Source: Ptychodera flava
Lineage: Eukaryota; Hemichordata; Enteropneusta; Ptychoderidae
Direction: 5' to 3'
NCBI RefSeq assembly: GCF_041260155.1
Contig: NC_091938.1
Span: forward strand, 21,171,632 to 21,235,631
DNA: 64,000 bases
The translations under genes and the position numbers were made by a program. The notes under the pieces are model-generated. The model did no database searches. It saw only the letters and a list, made by a program, of their open reading frames with translations, and was not told the origin of the DNA. Numbering within the stretch: position 1 is the first letter of the stretch; every line of letters starts with the position of its first letter. Of this stretch, positions 33,801 to 45,479 are shown in pieces.

Positions 33801-36636
33801 CCAAATACTTATTTGCAAATTTAATAAACTTTCCTAATTAGATATATATATCTGAATTGACTTGACCAAAGTTGATGAAACTTGCTATGTACATTGAAGA
33901 TACCATGATATAACATTATTGAAAATCATTAAGCAGTTTTACTTCAGCCAATTCCCTATTTACATATTTAATGAACTTCACTAATTAGGGATATATATCT
34001 GAATTGACTCAACTGAGGTTGATGAATCTTGCTACATATATTGAAGATACTATAAAACAACATTATTGAAAGTCATTAAACTTTTTTACTTCAGCCAATT
34101 TCTAATTTGCATATTTAATGAACTTTCCTAATTAGGGATGTTTATCTGTATTGACTTGACCAAATTTGACGAAACTTGCTATGTACATTACAGATACTAT
34201 GATACAACATTGAAAGTCATTAAGAATTTTTACTTTAGCCAATTCCTTATTTGCAAGTTTAATGAACTTTCCTAATTAAGGGTATTTATATGTCTTGACT
34301 AGACAAAAGTTGACGAATTGCTTTTTACATTAAAGATGTTATGATACGAGATTATTGAGAGTCATTTAACATTTTTACTTCAGCCAATTCCTAATTTGCA
34401 TTTTAATGAGAACATTTCAGTCAATAACTAATTTGCATATTTTAATGAACTTTCCTGATTGGGGATATGTAAATTTGGCTTAAGAATCAATCTGTGGTGA
34501 ATATTATTCATTATGTTGATCATAACACTTTCAATGAAGTTGCAAACATGTGGCGAAGGTTCAAATTTACACATAACTGCAATATATAATGAAACACGTG
34601 AGCATTTACAGTTCATATCTGGTCAAATAAACGAAAACACTAATGTCTTGGCGTGAATATTAGCTAAGAGACGCATTTAATAAAAGCATTATAGCTCAAA
34701 CAGGAAACCATTTGCCCGTTAGGTCTAGTAAATGATCACCTACATTTACCCCCGGCTCATAGTTTATTTATTTTATTTATCTACACTTTTAAGGAGCGAC
34801 CAAGTTACTCAAAGAGTAATATTCATTGGGGTTCACGTATACAGAGAAAAAAGCAGCAGAATATAAATACAAAAATCAACAATTCCAATACAAAGAACAA
34901 AAATAATTAGAGGAACGTTTTCTTTTCTTTTATGAATTAGGAATATTTTCTTTTATGAATTATAGTCCCTTGTTTGAGCTATAATATACATTATATCATA
35001 TCAGTATATTGATGGCGCAAATACAGCGTTCTGATTGGTCGAGACGCGAAAAGGAGCATGGTATATTCGCGATACACAACGGCTGGCATATACGCATGAG
35101 CCCTCCAACTTAGGCAAAAATCCGTTTTTGACGTTCCATGTCAGAATTTAAATATACTGTTATGATATAATAGCAATAAAAATCACACCCAGCGACGTTA
35201 TATCACTCGAATTTTGCTATCGCTCGTGCATATATGTCGTGAACTGGTCAAAATCTTGTGGTATACTATCGCTGGGTTTGCTTTATGCTTTAATATAGTA
35301 TCATAATAGGCCCAAATAAAATAAAAAAGTTTGAGAGTCCGAATATCTAACTTCGAGGCGGTATTATACCTTGACACCAACAATTCTAGCAAAATATTGT
35401 ATTGCAAATACGATTTTGAATTGATGTTGCTTGTATGAAGGAAACATAATTTTACAACGCCGTCTAATTCAAAGTTTTGCTCGCTTTGTTATTTTACAGC
35501 TAACTGTTCAGAGTTTGAACCTATTCTACGCGAGATAATGATAAAGAACGGATATTCTATCAAAGAATCTGTGATAGCTGATGTAATGGTCCTCGAAAAT
35601 GTCGGTGATCTTCGCGACAGGTGATTTGCCAAATCTTATTATTTATTTTCGCTTAGCGGCTTTTCCGCAAGTTGCCCTATTTGCCCTTTTATCCGTGTGG
35701 ACACACATTTAAACATATGATCGTACTTGGGAGAGCAAATTTATACGGCCAAATTTTCCTTATTTTCATCGATCGATAAAATTAATACATGTATGCTGTT
35801 CTAATGTTTCTGGTCATTTTCTCTTCGTAACTGTGCAGTGTGATACATTCCTCCTCAACTCTTCTCTTTCTCTCTATGTCACCTATCTTCCTGCTTTCTA
35901 TGTCACCTATATCGCCCTTCGAGTGGTTTTCTGCCTGTCAGTTCGTCCTTTCGTACATCTATCTATCTTATTCAGGTACTCATCCTTGTGATTTCATCAA
36001 ATACAAATAATCTTCAAAATGTTTTCTTGTACTGTTTGGCAAGGCTCGCAAGTACGTCTCCATCAAACTAGTAGTGTACCGGTCTCTATCTGGTTTCCTG
36101 AGAATTATTGTCAAACGACTGTCGCTATATTTCCGAACCAGAAAGTATGATAAGAAAGATTATATATTAATAAAGAAATTGCTGCACCTTACAGATCCCG
36201 GGACCTAAGACTCCATGAAGGCATGACTCTGTCAGGAATAAGGAAAGAAAAGCATATCGAAGAAATTGCAAGAACTTGGCCCTTTGGTGATCCCGCTTGT
36301 TCCCCGGAATACATACGCTTTATTAAAACACAAATCTTGAACTTCCCAAACATCTGCGTGCAGAAAAATGACGAACTAATCGCCTGGTCACTGCAACAAT
36401 ACCACGGCGCCATTGGTAATACTTTTGTAAAGCCTGAATATCGTGGGCAAGGCTTAGGAAGCCTTGTGACCACTGAGTTAGCTAAAAAGGTACTAGCCAA
36501 TGGTATGGCGGCGTATACCGAATGTGAATGTGGGAACGACGCGTCCGCAAATATGCACATCGGTATTGGCTTTAAACACAGTCAAATATCAAAGCAAGTA
36601 TATCTGGCATCTTTTAAGTGGCCTTCTCAATGCTAA
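30847..36636 (+). CDS. Glycine N-acyltransferase-like gene 2 (five exons)
   Basis: Exons: 30847-30954, 31148-31261, 32120-32234, 35500-35620, 36195-36636, giving 299 aa with the same intron phases (0,0,1,2) as gene 1. The GNAT loop 'VKPEYRGQGLG' and 'AWSLQQYHGAIGNTFVKP' are conserved, so both copies look functional. Differences cluster in the N-terminal part and the last 30 residues ('HIGIGFKHSQIS' against 'HIGVGFKYIPTS'), so acyl or amine preference could differ (inference). The expected role is conjugation of acyl-CoA with glycine or a similar amine. Intron 3 holds the large TIR element. Confidence 0.9.
31288..31658 (+). mobile_element. TTAA MITE family, complete copy
   Basis: Starts 'TTAAGGTAGAATGTGTCTCG' and ends 'CGAGGCGCATACTACCTAA', imperfect TIRs of about 20 bp at a TTAA-like target. 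It lies only 26 bp past exon 2 of acyltransferase gene 2 and has no counterpart at that place in gene 1. Confidence 0.78.
32642..32752. mobile_element. Palindromic MITE, CAAGGGAC family (copy 3)
   Basis: Ends 'TATAGCCTAAACAAGGGACT' and 'AGTCCCTTGTTTGGGCTAAT'. Same intron site as 24038-24150 in gene 1. Confidence 0.78.
33155..34604. mobile_element. 1.45-kb TIR element with internal ~146-bp satellite
   Basis: The left end 'TGCTCACGTG' and right end 'CACGTGAGCA' are perfect 10-bp inverted repeats. The left end also forms its own hairpin (33155-33180, 10-bp stem, 6-base loop). Next come TCTG/TGTG microsatellite and a unique 'CTCAATATCTCAAAAACGG' segment, then about eight units of ~146 bp built on 'AATTTGCATATTTAATGAAC' (near 33370, 33518, 33664, 33811, 33957, 34108, 34248, 34392). 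No transposase. Gene 1's intron lacks it at the matching site (about 24585), so it inserted after the duplication. Confidence 0.78.
34690..34985. mobile_element. Palindromic MITE, CAAGGGAC family (copy 4), split by an insert
   Basis: The outer parts (34690-34745 and about 34965-34985, ending 'AGTCCCTTGTTTGAGCTATA') belong to the family. About 200 bp from 34750 interrupt it, with a T-rich start and AATA-rich inside that look like a short retroelement tail; I could not classify the insert. Confidence 0.65.
34986..35470. other. Intron 3 of acyltransferase gene 2, last part
   Basis: Contains a degenerate inverted pair ('ATATCATATCAGTATATTGA' region at 34985 against 'TTTAATATAGTATCATAATA' near 35290), suggesting a foldback relic, and a small fragment of the TTAA MITE family near 35318-35350. 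No exon seen. Confidence 0.4.
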
Positions 36637-37425
36637 TTAAGAGAAGAAACACCATTGCCGTTTCTTTATTCAATGACGATTTAATTCGGCAAAGGAAGAA
36701 TTCAAATAATACATAGAAAGAAACAATGAGTTAAAAGTCGTCTGTAAGAAAGGGAGTATGTATGCACGGGTGCCTCATGAACCCTACAGCGTTTGGAGGG
36801 CCGTAGTCTGAAAAGTTGTAACAAGCTAGGCTCGCTTCTTGAACCATCCTGTTAATGTGTGGGAAAGTCGAGCGGTGTTGACTGCCGATGTCTTCGCCAG
36901 GCCATGTGTTGTCGTTGTGAATACACAATTAATGTATACTTTCCTAATGTTGATATGACACTAGCACTTTGTGTGTATAATCTTTGTTCGCAAAATGAGG
37001 GGATAGTATCGCATGTACAGGGTATTGAGAATCGGTAGTTATGCCAACAGTATTAAAAATCGTAACAGTTCTCTTTTAAATATTGTAAAATATAGCGCTA
37101 TTTATACTTCATTGTTTTACTGCTTCTCTGTCACCGTAATAACGAGTGCTTAAACATTACATATTAGTGTTATTAGGTTCAAAATATACACTGTATATAA
37201 ACTTTATGGTTCTGACCATGCAGTACACACTTTATTAAACGTCACCATTCAAACATACTTTATAGTAAGTGCAGGACATAAGTTGACAGTTTCCGAATTT
37301 TTTTCTGTCTCGATAAATGAATGAATTTCAAATAGTAACACCATGTCTGTTTGTGTAAATCTGTATTGTTGATGACATGTGTATTATTTATGTCTCAGTA
37401 AATGTTATTTTGCTCACATGTGTTT

Positions 37426-37431
37426 AATAAA
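37426..37431 (+). terminator. Candidate polyadenylation signal AATAAA
   Basis: AATAAA about 790 bases after the stop of acyltransferase gene 2, followed by a T-rich stretch. Position only; not proven. Confidence 0.3.
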
Positions 37432-37515
37432 CTCTTTTATAAGCACATTGTCAGTAAACCAAACATTAGACTTTTTTATACAAATATTTTATAAGGATAC
37501 AAACAATACCATAAA

Positions 37516-37726
37516 AACACGATAGGAACCAGTTCGGGATAATTGGTTGGTGAAGTAATGTCGTTTTAATCGGCCAATGTAAGCTCATCTGCTTTTCTTA
37601 ATAAGTTAATCACTTGTTTTATGAGAATTTTGTAATATTGGAACATTCAGCTATAGGGCAGCTTACACTTTTCAGAAATTAAAAAAGATTAAATCCCAAT
37701 TATCCAAAATTAGTTCAAATCGTGTT
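37516..37726. mobile_element. 211-bp MITE, AACACGATTGGAAC family (copy 2)
   Basis: TIRs 'AACACGATAGGAACCAGTTC' and, inverted, ending 'TCAAATCGTGTT'. The interior aligns along its length with 25157-25370, with more substitutions. Confidence 0.78.
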
Positions 37727-39630
37727 TGTATTAGATATATCATCGATGCCAAGGTATATCAGGCCAGTCTGTCCACTCCAAGCAGGCAACAAGAATCATT
37801 GTCAAAATCAAATGTTTACAGAGTCAAGGGAAAGACCTCTCGGCTACACCCCAGAGTATTTTTTCACTATAGTACAATAACGGGGCCAAACTGTATCAGC
37901 TTTGAGCCCAATAAACCAATGGAAGCTTCAGGAATGCAAAGGCGACTCGCGTGATTTATCCGTGTTGAAAAATTACAGAAATAGAATTATTACTCACTCA
38001 CTCGCCCATTTCAACCCCATTCTGCAATACTGAAAAAACGAGCGACGATACATGACATTAGTGAAACATCATAAAATTGAGGGAAACGGATGGAGTCAAT
38101 ATTTAATTATAAAGTTCAGTGTTAACATTCAGTGTTAAAATTCCAGCTTGTAAATTTGTACCCCGTTTTATAATTATTGTTCTTTTGTCTAAACGACTAA
38201 AACTAAAAGTAAACGAATTTAATTACAAAGTAAAATAAATCATGGATGAACGTTAACGTTCTGACCATGCTGTGCCCGTATTAGTAAAACTCATCATTAT
38301 AACATCCATATACTTGATAGTTAGTAGTGCAATAGACTCAACCTGTCGCCCTTTCCAGTGGCAACAATGTTTTACATAATGGAGATTAATCTCGCCTGAA
38401 TTTGTGAAGTTGATAAGGCACTTGGATTTTGAAATCACGAAAACCTTAGTTTCAAAGGACAAGCACAAAATGTATTTTATTTATTCCATTTGAAATTGAC
38501 TAATGACAATGCATGTTAACCTTTGTAACTTAGCAAATCTAATACATAAACTCAATCTTCCCATCCGGAAGAACAGTTAATCCAGTGATCGTTATAGTTT
38601 TAATCAAATGTCCTAAGGTGGCTTTTTGTGGTAAATATATGGAAGAGACTACATGCTATTTAATACTTTAGAAATATAACATGGTTCCATGTGGAAAGAG
38701 TACTGGTCACTAATGGATTGCAAATTTCCATATGGATATCACTCGATGGTTTAACATCTTTAATTGACTCCGTCTTTCACTTACATTAACGATAACATAA
38801 TTTGTAATTTTTTGAATCTTATTTAATAGGTGGGTTCGAATAGGTGAATCTCAAAGTTGTCTAATCATTATGGCGAACGCTTAAGCGCAATATCAAGGAG
38901 AGATCATAATCATCAAAACGTCACAGAACAGTGTTTGCGAGCTTGTACAACTGTAGAGGTTTTGTTCAACTGCAGCACACCTTGCCACTTTCGATGTACT
39001 AAGGTGCTGGATGGAATAGATTTCTCAGTGACGACATACAGGTATCATAAATCCACGCTTTGTAAGTTAGGCGTTTGGCAAAAGATTATCGTGACGTAAT
39101 ACGTCGACTTCAAATAGATATTTTAGACACCGCCTTTATCGGTTTCACAATTACACGATTGACTACTCGATTCATCAACAAAACTTTTCTTTGTACTGGA
39201 AACACTTCACTGCATCTACAAACATATTCTCAGTAATTTGTTTCCCGTACGGCAGTCACTTGACGTGAACGCGGTGGGAACTTTGGGCCTGAAAAACAAA
39301 CAAGAATATTAAGGTCGTGAAAACAGTATTGTTCTTGCGATTTCATATGATTAAAAACTTGAGTGAAATTACCTTGACCAATGAATGTTTTCCAAATCCC
39401 TGTATCCATGGAATACAACAAAATTTGGTTGCACAGCAAACAACGTCAAGATCAAAACTGTCATACTCATATGAAGTACATTACTAAACGTTTACGTTGC
39501 CAATCTTGTCTCCTGTTGAACAAACAGGAGTCGACTGCGTTTTTGTGATGTTTACATTCTTATAATGAACCCGAATTTCTCAAAAACAGTGGTAATACTA
39601 TAGGTTAGATTTGCAGTACGATTATACAAC

Positions 39631-39813
39631 TTACGGCTTGGAATAGATACTGAATTCTGCGTGACTTTTCTTCTCTCTCCTGTTTCTTTTTCTAATTCCT
39701 TGTATATCTTCTCTTGTATTGTTCAAGATTCCTCTTTCGTTCAACTGAACTTCTGTTAACGCCATGCGATCGTCCTTGTCACCACATATACGAATTCTCA
39801 TAGCAACTAAAAC
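39631..39813 (-). CDS. aGPCR cytoplasmic tail exon
   Basis: The open frame begins '[19 protein letters not shown]' and continues through a very basic stretch ('[13 protein letters not shown]') to a stop at 39631. Its copy in unit A supports it being a real exon. Direct joining to the TM7 exon is out of frame, so an intermediate exon in 39814-40303, or another acceptor, is required. Confidence 0.6.
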   Translation of the reverse strand, partial: VLVAMRIRICGDKDDRMALTEVQLNERGILNNTREDIQGIRKRNRREKKSHAEFSIYSKP

Positions 39814-40902
39814 CTGAAATTACACGTGGTACAAATGGTAAATTGTAGTACGTTTTCAAAAGAAGTTTTCAAAAGTCCTCAAAACTTAGCTTCAATCAAG
39901 AGATGACCTTTGCGATGAATTATTCTCGATTTTAAAAAAAATATTAATCTGTTTGTCGGCATTACCTCTTAATTGCTGATTATTACACATCTGCTATTGC
40001 TGTTGTTAGCGAGAATCATCATTGATATGATAGTTTAGAAAGAAATAGCAACATTCGAGTTGCTGACATAAACGCCGCACGAGTATGGCAAGTCGACCAT
40101 TGTAAAGGAAAACAAGTCGCACACACAGTAGAACAGGAGTCGATAGAATATTGATGTATTGGCATGTACACTTGTACAAATAATCAAAATTTAAAAATAT
40201 TCTTCAACAAACTATGGTCTCCAACAATAAATACGAGAACATGCTAAGGGCAGGCAAGTGCCGAGTGAAACTAAGAGACTGACACTCAAGTCTTTGAAGT
40301 TACCTCATGGTAGTTGCAAGAAAGCTAAGGAAAATGACCGATCCCTGAAAAATTAAAAAAAAACCTTTATGCAGAAAGTTATAGGCAATTTGTCGATATA
40401 ATTCGCAACCTACAAACAATTGTCCGGGCATGTGTATACCAACATCACACGAAACGTAATGTACACAATGATTGCATACGTATGAAACTTGAATATTCAG
40501 CGTCTTAAAATGTCACTCGTAAAAATACACATAAAAAGCTAGCTATAATTAGTATAGTCAACAGGAATCACAGTTTGTAAGGTTTTTTTTAGAAAGGGGT
40601 TCGCAAACGATATGAAACATGATCACCATTTTAAGTAAGAAAATAAGAACATTCACACTTACCTCAAAGAGTATCGCTAATGCGAAAAAGTAGCTGCCGT
40701 ACAGAGACCTAGCGAGAGTTGCTGCATAACCAATGATACGAGCACAACCAAATACAACATATAGGAGGACTAGGGAAAACATATGTTCCCTGAAAGAGCA
40801 GAGGTTGTCCTTTTAATGTTTGGAAAGAAATAAAGAGACTTCAAGCATTCCAGAAAAAATTCTTAGCACACATAGGCGATGTTTTATCCCTTCTCTGTTA
40901 TG

Positions 40903-40988
<86 letters not shown>

Positions 40989-43900
40989 CTAGAAACGTTT
41001 GTGTAATCACGTTTTTGTAACCATCATTTTGTTATATTAGTAATGCTAATGCACTTACAACAACTCTTCGATGTCGTCTGTTTCAAATTTGTGTACGTAG
41101 ATTGAGTATATGTAGCAACCACGGGATATTGTGGCAAGGGTAACCTTAAAAGAAATAGAAAGTCTTTAAGTGCAAACGTTCAAACAATGAAAGCAGATGT
41201 AGGATGAGGTAAATTTTGAAAATAATAGGAGAAATCAAATGGTATTATCAAAGTGATTCGTTCATTTCAGCGGCTAACGTTGTTGCCCAGAGAGACTAGT
41301 GCTCAAAGTAAACCATCCAAAGTATGTAGGGAGCTTATCAAGCAATATACTTTTTTAAGTTCGAGTTTATGCAGCTAATGTGAGCTTCTTTCAGCCTAAA
41401 TCTTACCTAAGAAAGTTAATCTTTTGCAAACCATCACATAAACAATAAAGTCACAAGCTGGAAACTTCAGGTGTTGTTGTCATATTCAACCTGTCATATT
41501 ATGTATGTAAGACTTGAAAAATGCACAGACATGAATTTCCCTTGCTTTATATAATCATTGTTTCAAAGTCAAGAAAGTTAGCGTAACTATGATTCTCACA
41601 TGCATAAATCATAGCACTAACCAGTACGATCAGCAACTCGATTGTTATTGAGATTTTCAGAACAGATGCCGATGTATTAAGCCAGCAACTGAAAAGAACC
41701 GGAAATAGACCTATGTCAAGTCGTTGCGCAATATAATAAAAAAATAGTTATATTAAGGTAAAGTTATTTTTTGCTGAGGCTAGTGGGAATTGTGAATGAC
41801 TAAATATATTTTAAAGAGAGTTGAACTTATTTCATTGCCTTACAGATGATAATAGTTGTAGAAAGCTCAAATTTGACAGAAATTCTGTTTTATAATGGGA
41901 TAGTTTGATAATATCTCTTAGATAGGTTGAGGATACGCGATTTGGTAAAGTGCCAAGAAGGTATTACCTGACTGTAAAAATTGTATTTTTGAAGTGTCTC
42001 AGCTATTCTACATTCTTTTTCTTTATTCTACAACTGGTCTCATAATGACACTTCTATATTGGATAAATTTGATAAAGAGCTTGTGCTACATGCAAGTGAT
42101 CATCTCAACTAAGAATACTTGAAGTCCAAGGGCATTGAGCCTAAAGGTTATTCGGGACAAATGAATTCGAAAAACTACTTTCTATGAATGAAAAATGTCA
42201 ACCTTAATATGTCTTCAGAATCCGGTAACTGACTGCCGTATAAGGAGGCAACGACAACCAATGGTAACAACCATCCATCTACCATATACAATATCCTGGA
42301 AAAGCGACACACAAATCATACAGATACATATGATGTTTATAAAGATATACAACTTATGACTGGGAACATCGTATGTTACTTCCCATTGGTTCATTAAAGG
42401 AAACATTTGCATGTTTATACTTGAAACCTGTTTGTCACTTAATTCATTTAATCAAACACATATATTTTTCGGTGTACATACCTGGCAACAACCCTACGAT
42501 CGATGAATGCCAAACGCAGTAACTGTTGAATGCTCATGTTCATTATCCAACAACAGCTGCTCAGCAATGAATAGTTCATAGCCACGGCTAAGACTTGGCA
42601 AGTATTCTACCGAATAATTAAACATTAAATATGCAAAAAGTTATTGTCACACAGCCTCATTATACTAACCCAGTCTTTGAAGAGTAATACAATTATGGCG
42701 GATGTTGCAATTTGAAAGCATTAACACTTTTAGAGAAATATCTTGAAGAACCTTTTTAAGGTAGAACGCGTCCCGGGGACAGATAATCGGACTCTCAAAT
42801 TTCTACTGTTCTTTTCCGATATACCACTTGTGATAGCTCATTTTTGACGCTCTTGGTGTAAGAAAAATTTTCACAATCTTAGTTTTTCGAAAACCGAAAA
42901 TTTTATTTTTCTCTATAGTGTTAACACAGGGATAGCGGCCATCTTGTATTTCAAATATCAGTAAGTCTTGGGTAATTTGTTTCTCCAGAACCAAAATTTG
43001 CGAGGTGACCTTCTTGATTTTGAAAGACAATGACTAAAAGATTCCGTGCGGAAAGTTTCAATAAACGCTGAAGTCCTTCACTTTCGAGACCCATACTACC
43101 GTAAATGGACTGACAACATACCTGCTGTTGGCTGTCCGTGGCTTCCATTGCTGACACAATGCATATAATAAGTGAAAAGGAAGCAAGGGAAAGTATTGCT
43201 TGACAGAGCACAAAATAACGGTCCGATGGTAACCTGTGTGAAATTCAATGAAACACAGGTAACATAAATAAGCCTAATCTATAAAACAGTCTTAAAGTTG
43301 AATGCGTTCCGGGAAAATATTTTCTGCCTCTCAATTTTTTTCTCCAACACTTTGCTTTTCTATTGCTTTTGTAGACTCATTTTGAAGCCCGTGGATCAAC
43401 TGAAGTTTTCGCAGTCTTCTTGAGTTCTTCAAAGTCGAAAATTCAATTTTCAATACAGTGTTAACGAAAGAAAATAGCGGCCATTTTGAATTTCCAGTGT
43501 CGATAATTTTATGTGATTTGTTTTTCTTGCACCATAATTGACACCGTGACCTACAGTAACTACTCGTGGTCATGAACAAGATAAAGTAGCATAGTTTTGT
43601 TTCAAAAAATTGAAATTGTTTGAAAATTTTAAGCTTTCAAGGAGCGTATTACAATAATGACACGTAATAATCGATGTATTGGGATAGAACAGTAGCGGTA
43701 GGATCGTATGATCAGTGAGACAAAACAAGTAGATGATATATAGTTATTTTAAAAGTGAGAATCGCTTATTTCAACAAGCGACTACAATGAAGACTAAGAA
43801 AAAAAACCCAAAAGTTAGCGTATTAAAGGACAATAATGTAAGTAGAAACAGATTGGAGAAACAAATGTATTTATTTATTTATTTATAAAAATGTATGTAT

Positions 43901-45129
43901 TACTTTAATGATTCTCACATACATTGATTTAGTGTTATGCTGTTGACTAAGGGATGCGTCCATTGGCCAGTGTTTTCGAGGACATAAATTAATAGAAATG
44001 AACCGTGTACCAAAGTCACGTCTACAGAATTCAGAACAAGCTTGATATTCATCGTATAACGATGCAACATGACAATGAGTGACATGCGTATGTTGATTTG
44101 ACGAATGCCTACCTTGCGGATAAAATCATGACTACGGCTATCAGCATAAGTAGTGTCGACACGCCGCTGAGAATTGCCATCACGGGTTTGTTAGCGGACT
44201 CCAAGAAAGGCTTAATAACAACAACAAGAAAGAAACCATTGTTATTGCTTTGTGGCATACTTCTTAATTTTTCGACAGCATTAAGATATTAAGATGCGCG
44301 GCTATGAACGAAACGTGAACGGATACGTCACCACTTTCTGCGCACTCTCATCATCTTCTCATGATGTCACGCGTTTTCTTGTAGATTAGCATTCGTTTTC
44401 AACGTGGAATGGTCTTTTTGCACAAACATATTTTCCCAATTTTTACGATCGCTTGTGAAATTACCACATACATTTGTTTAACCACAATCATGTACACTTA
44501 TTCGAACACGCATTAAAACTTTTAAGATTCAGGTGTTTATCGCTGTGTTCTGACTGATATCAAAGCAAATTCCTCCGGCCAATGCGACTCTTTGAGTCGG
44601 GTGTGTCAGTCTTAACCGAAGGTGGAAACCGGTACACGCACGGAACACGTATGTAGGTAGCTCTGCGTTCAACTTGTTTCTCGCTATCTGTGCAATCTAA
44701 AACTCTCTAGCAATCGTAACCTCTACTTTCGATGTAGATAATCGAGTTTATGAAACTTAAATTCTGGAATCTGTGCAATACCATAGTGTATACGTAGATT
44801 TGCTGTAGCGAACATGTTTTGATTTCACGACCAAGGTTATCAGCTTCCACACCAGAACTTACGCAATAGAGGGACTGTGTGCAAACTTTTAACTCACCAC
44901 GGGCTTTTCTCCCAAATTCATTATGGCGCACATTGTCCCCAGTTGGTCACAACCACATTCAACATATTTGCCAAATCCATCTATCCCTTGACGAAGTAAG
45001 CGACAGACAGAGGTATCCCAAATGCTACGATATTTAAAGGATTGAGGCAGAATGATAGTTTATTTCATACTATTTACTACTTTTTTAAAAATTGACTAGT
45101 TCTTGAAATTTATTTCGACAACGGCAAAA

Positions 45130-45207
<78 letters not shown>

Positions 45208-45404
45208 CGGCAAAAAGTACTTTTCGTGTAGTATGTATGTATGTATGTATGTATGTATGTATGTATGTATGTATGTATGTATGTATGTATGTATGTATGT
45301 ATGTATGTATGTATGTATGTATGTATGTATGTATGTATGTATGTATGTATGTATGTATGTATGTATGAGTGTATAAGTTAAGCTAAAAATACTAACACGT
45401 TTGT

Positions 45405-45479
<75 letters not shown>

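Larger units (their letters stand above)
36637..39630. other. Convergent intergenic region between acyltransferase gene 2 and the GPCR
   Basis: Both genes end toward this region. Apart from one MITE and a candidate poly(A) signal I see only short open frames without motifs (for example around 38.86-39.10 kb +). It probably holds both 3' UTRs. Confidence 0.45.
30721..44280. repeat. Segmental duplication, unit B
   Basis: Homologous to 22171-28620; see that entry. It contains the complete second acyltransferase gene and the 3' exons of the intact adhesion GPCR. It is larger because of the TIR element at 33155-34604, a MITE at 31288 and retained GPCR exons. Confidence 0.85.

Noticed and set aside
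33340-34480. CRISPR-like regular spacing
   Set aside because: The 146-bp units are repeated throughout with no unique spacers, in a eukaryotic intron; this is a satellite array.
36189-36560. 123-aa minus-strand frame
   Set aside because: Antisense shadow of exon 5 of acyltransferase gene 2; the same shadow occurs over gene 1.
40813-41020. Open frames on both strands made of Ile-Tyr repeats
   Set aside because: They are translations of the (AT)n microsatellite.
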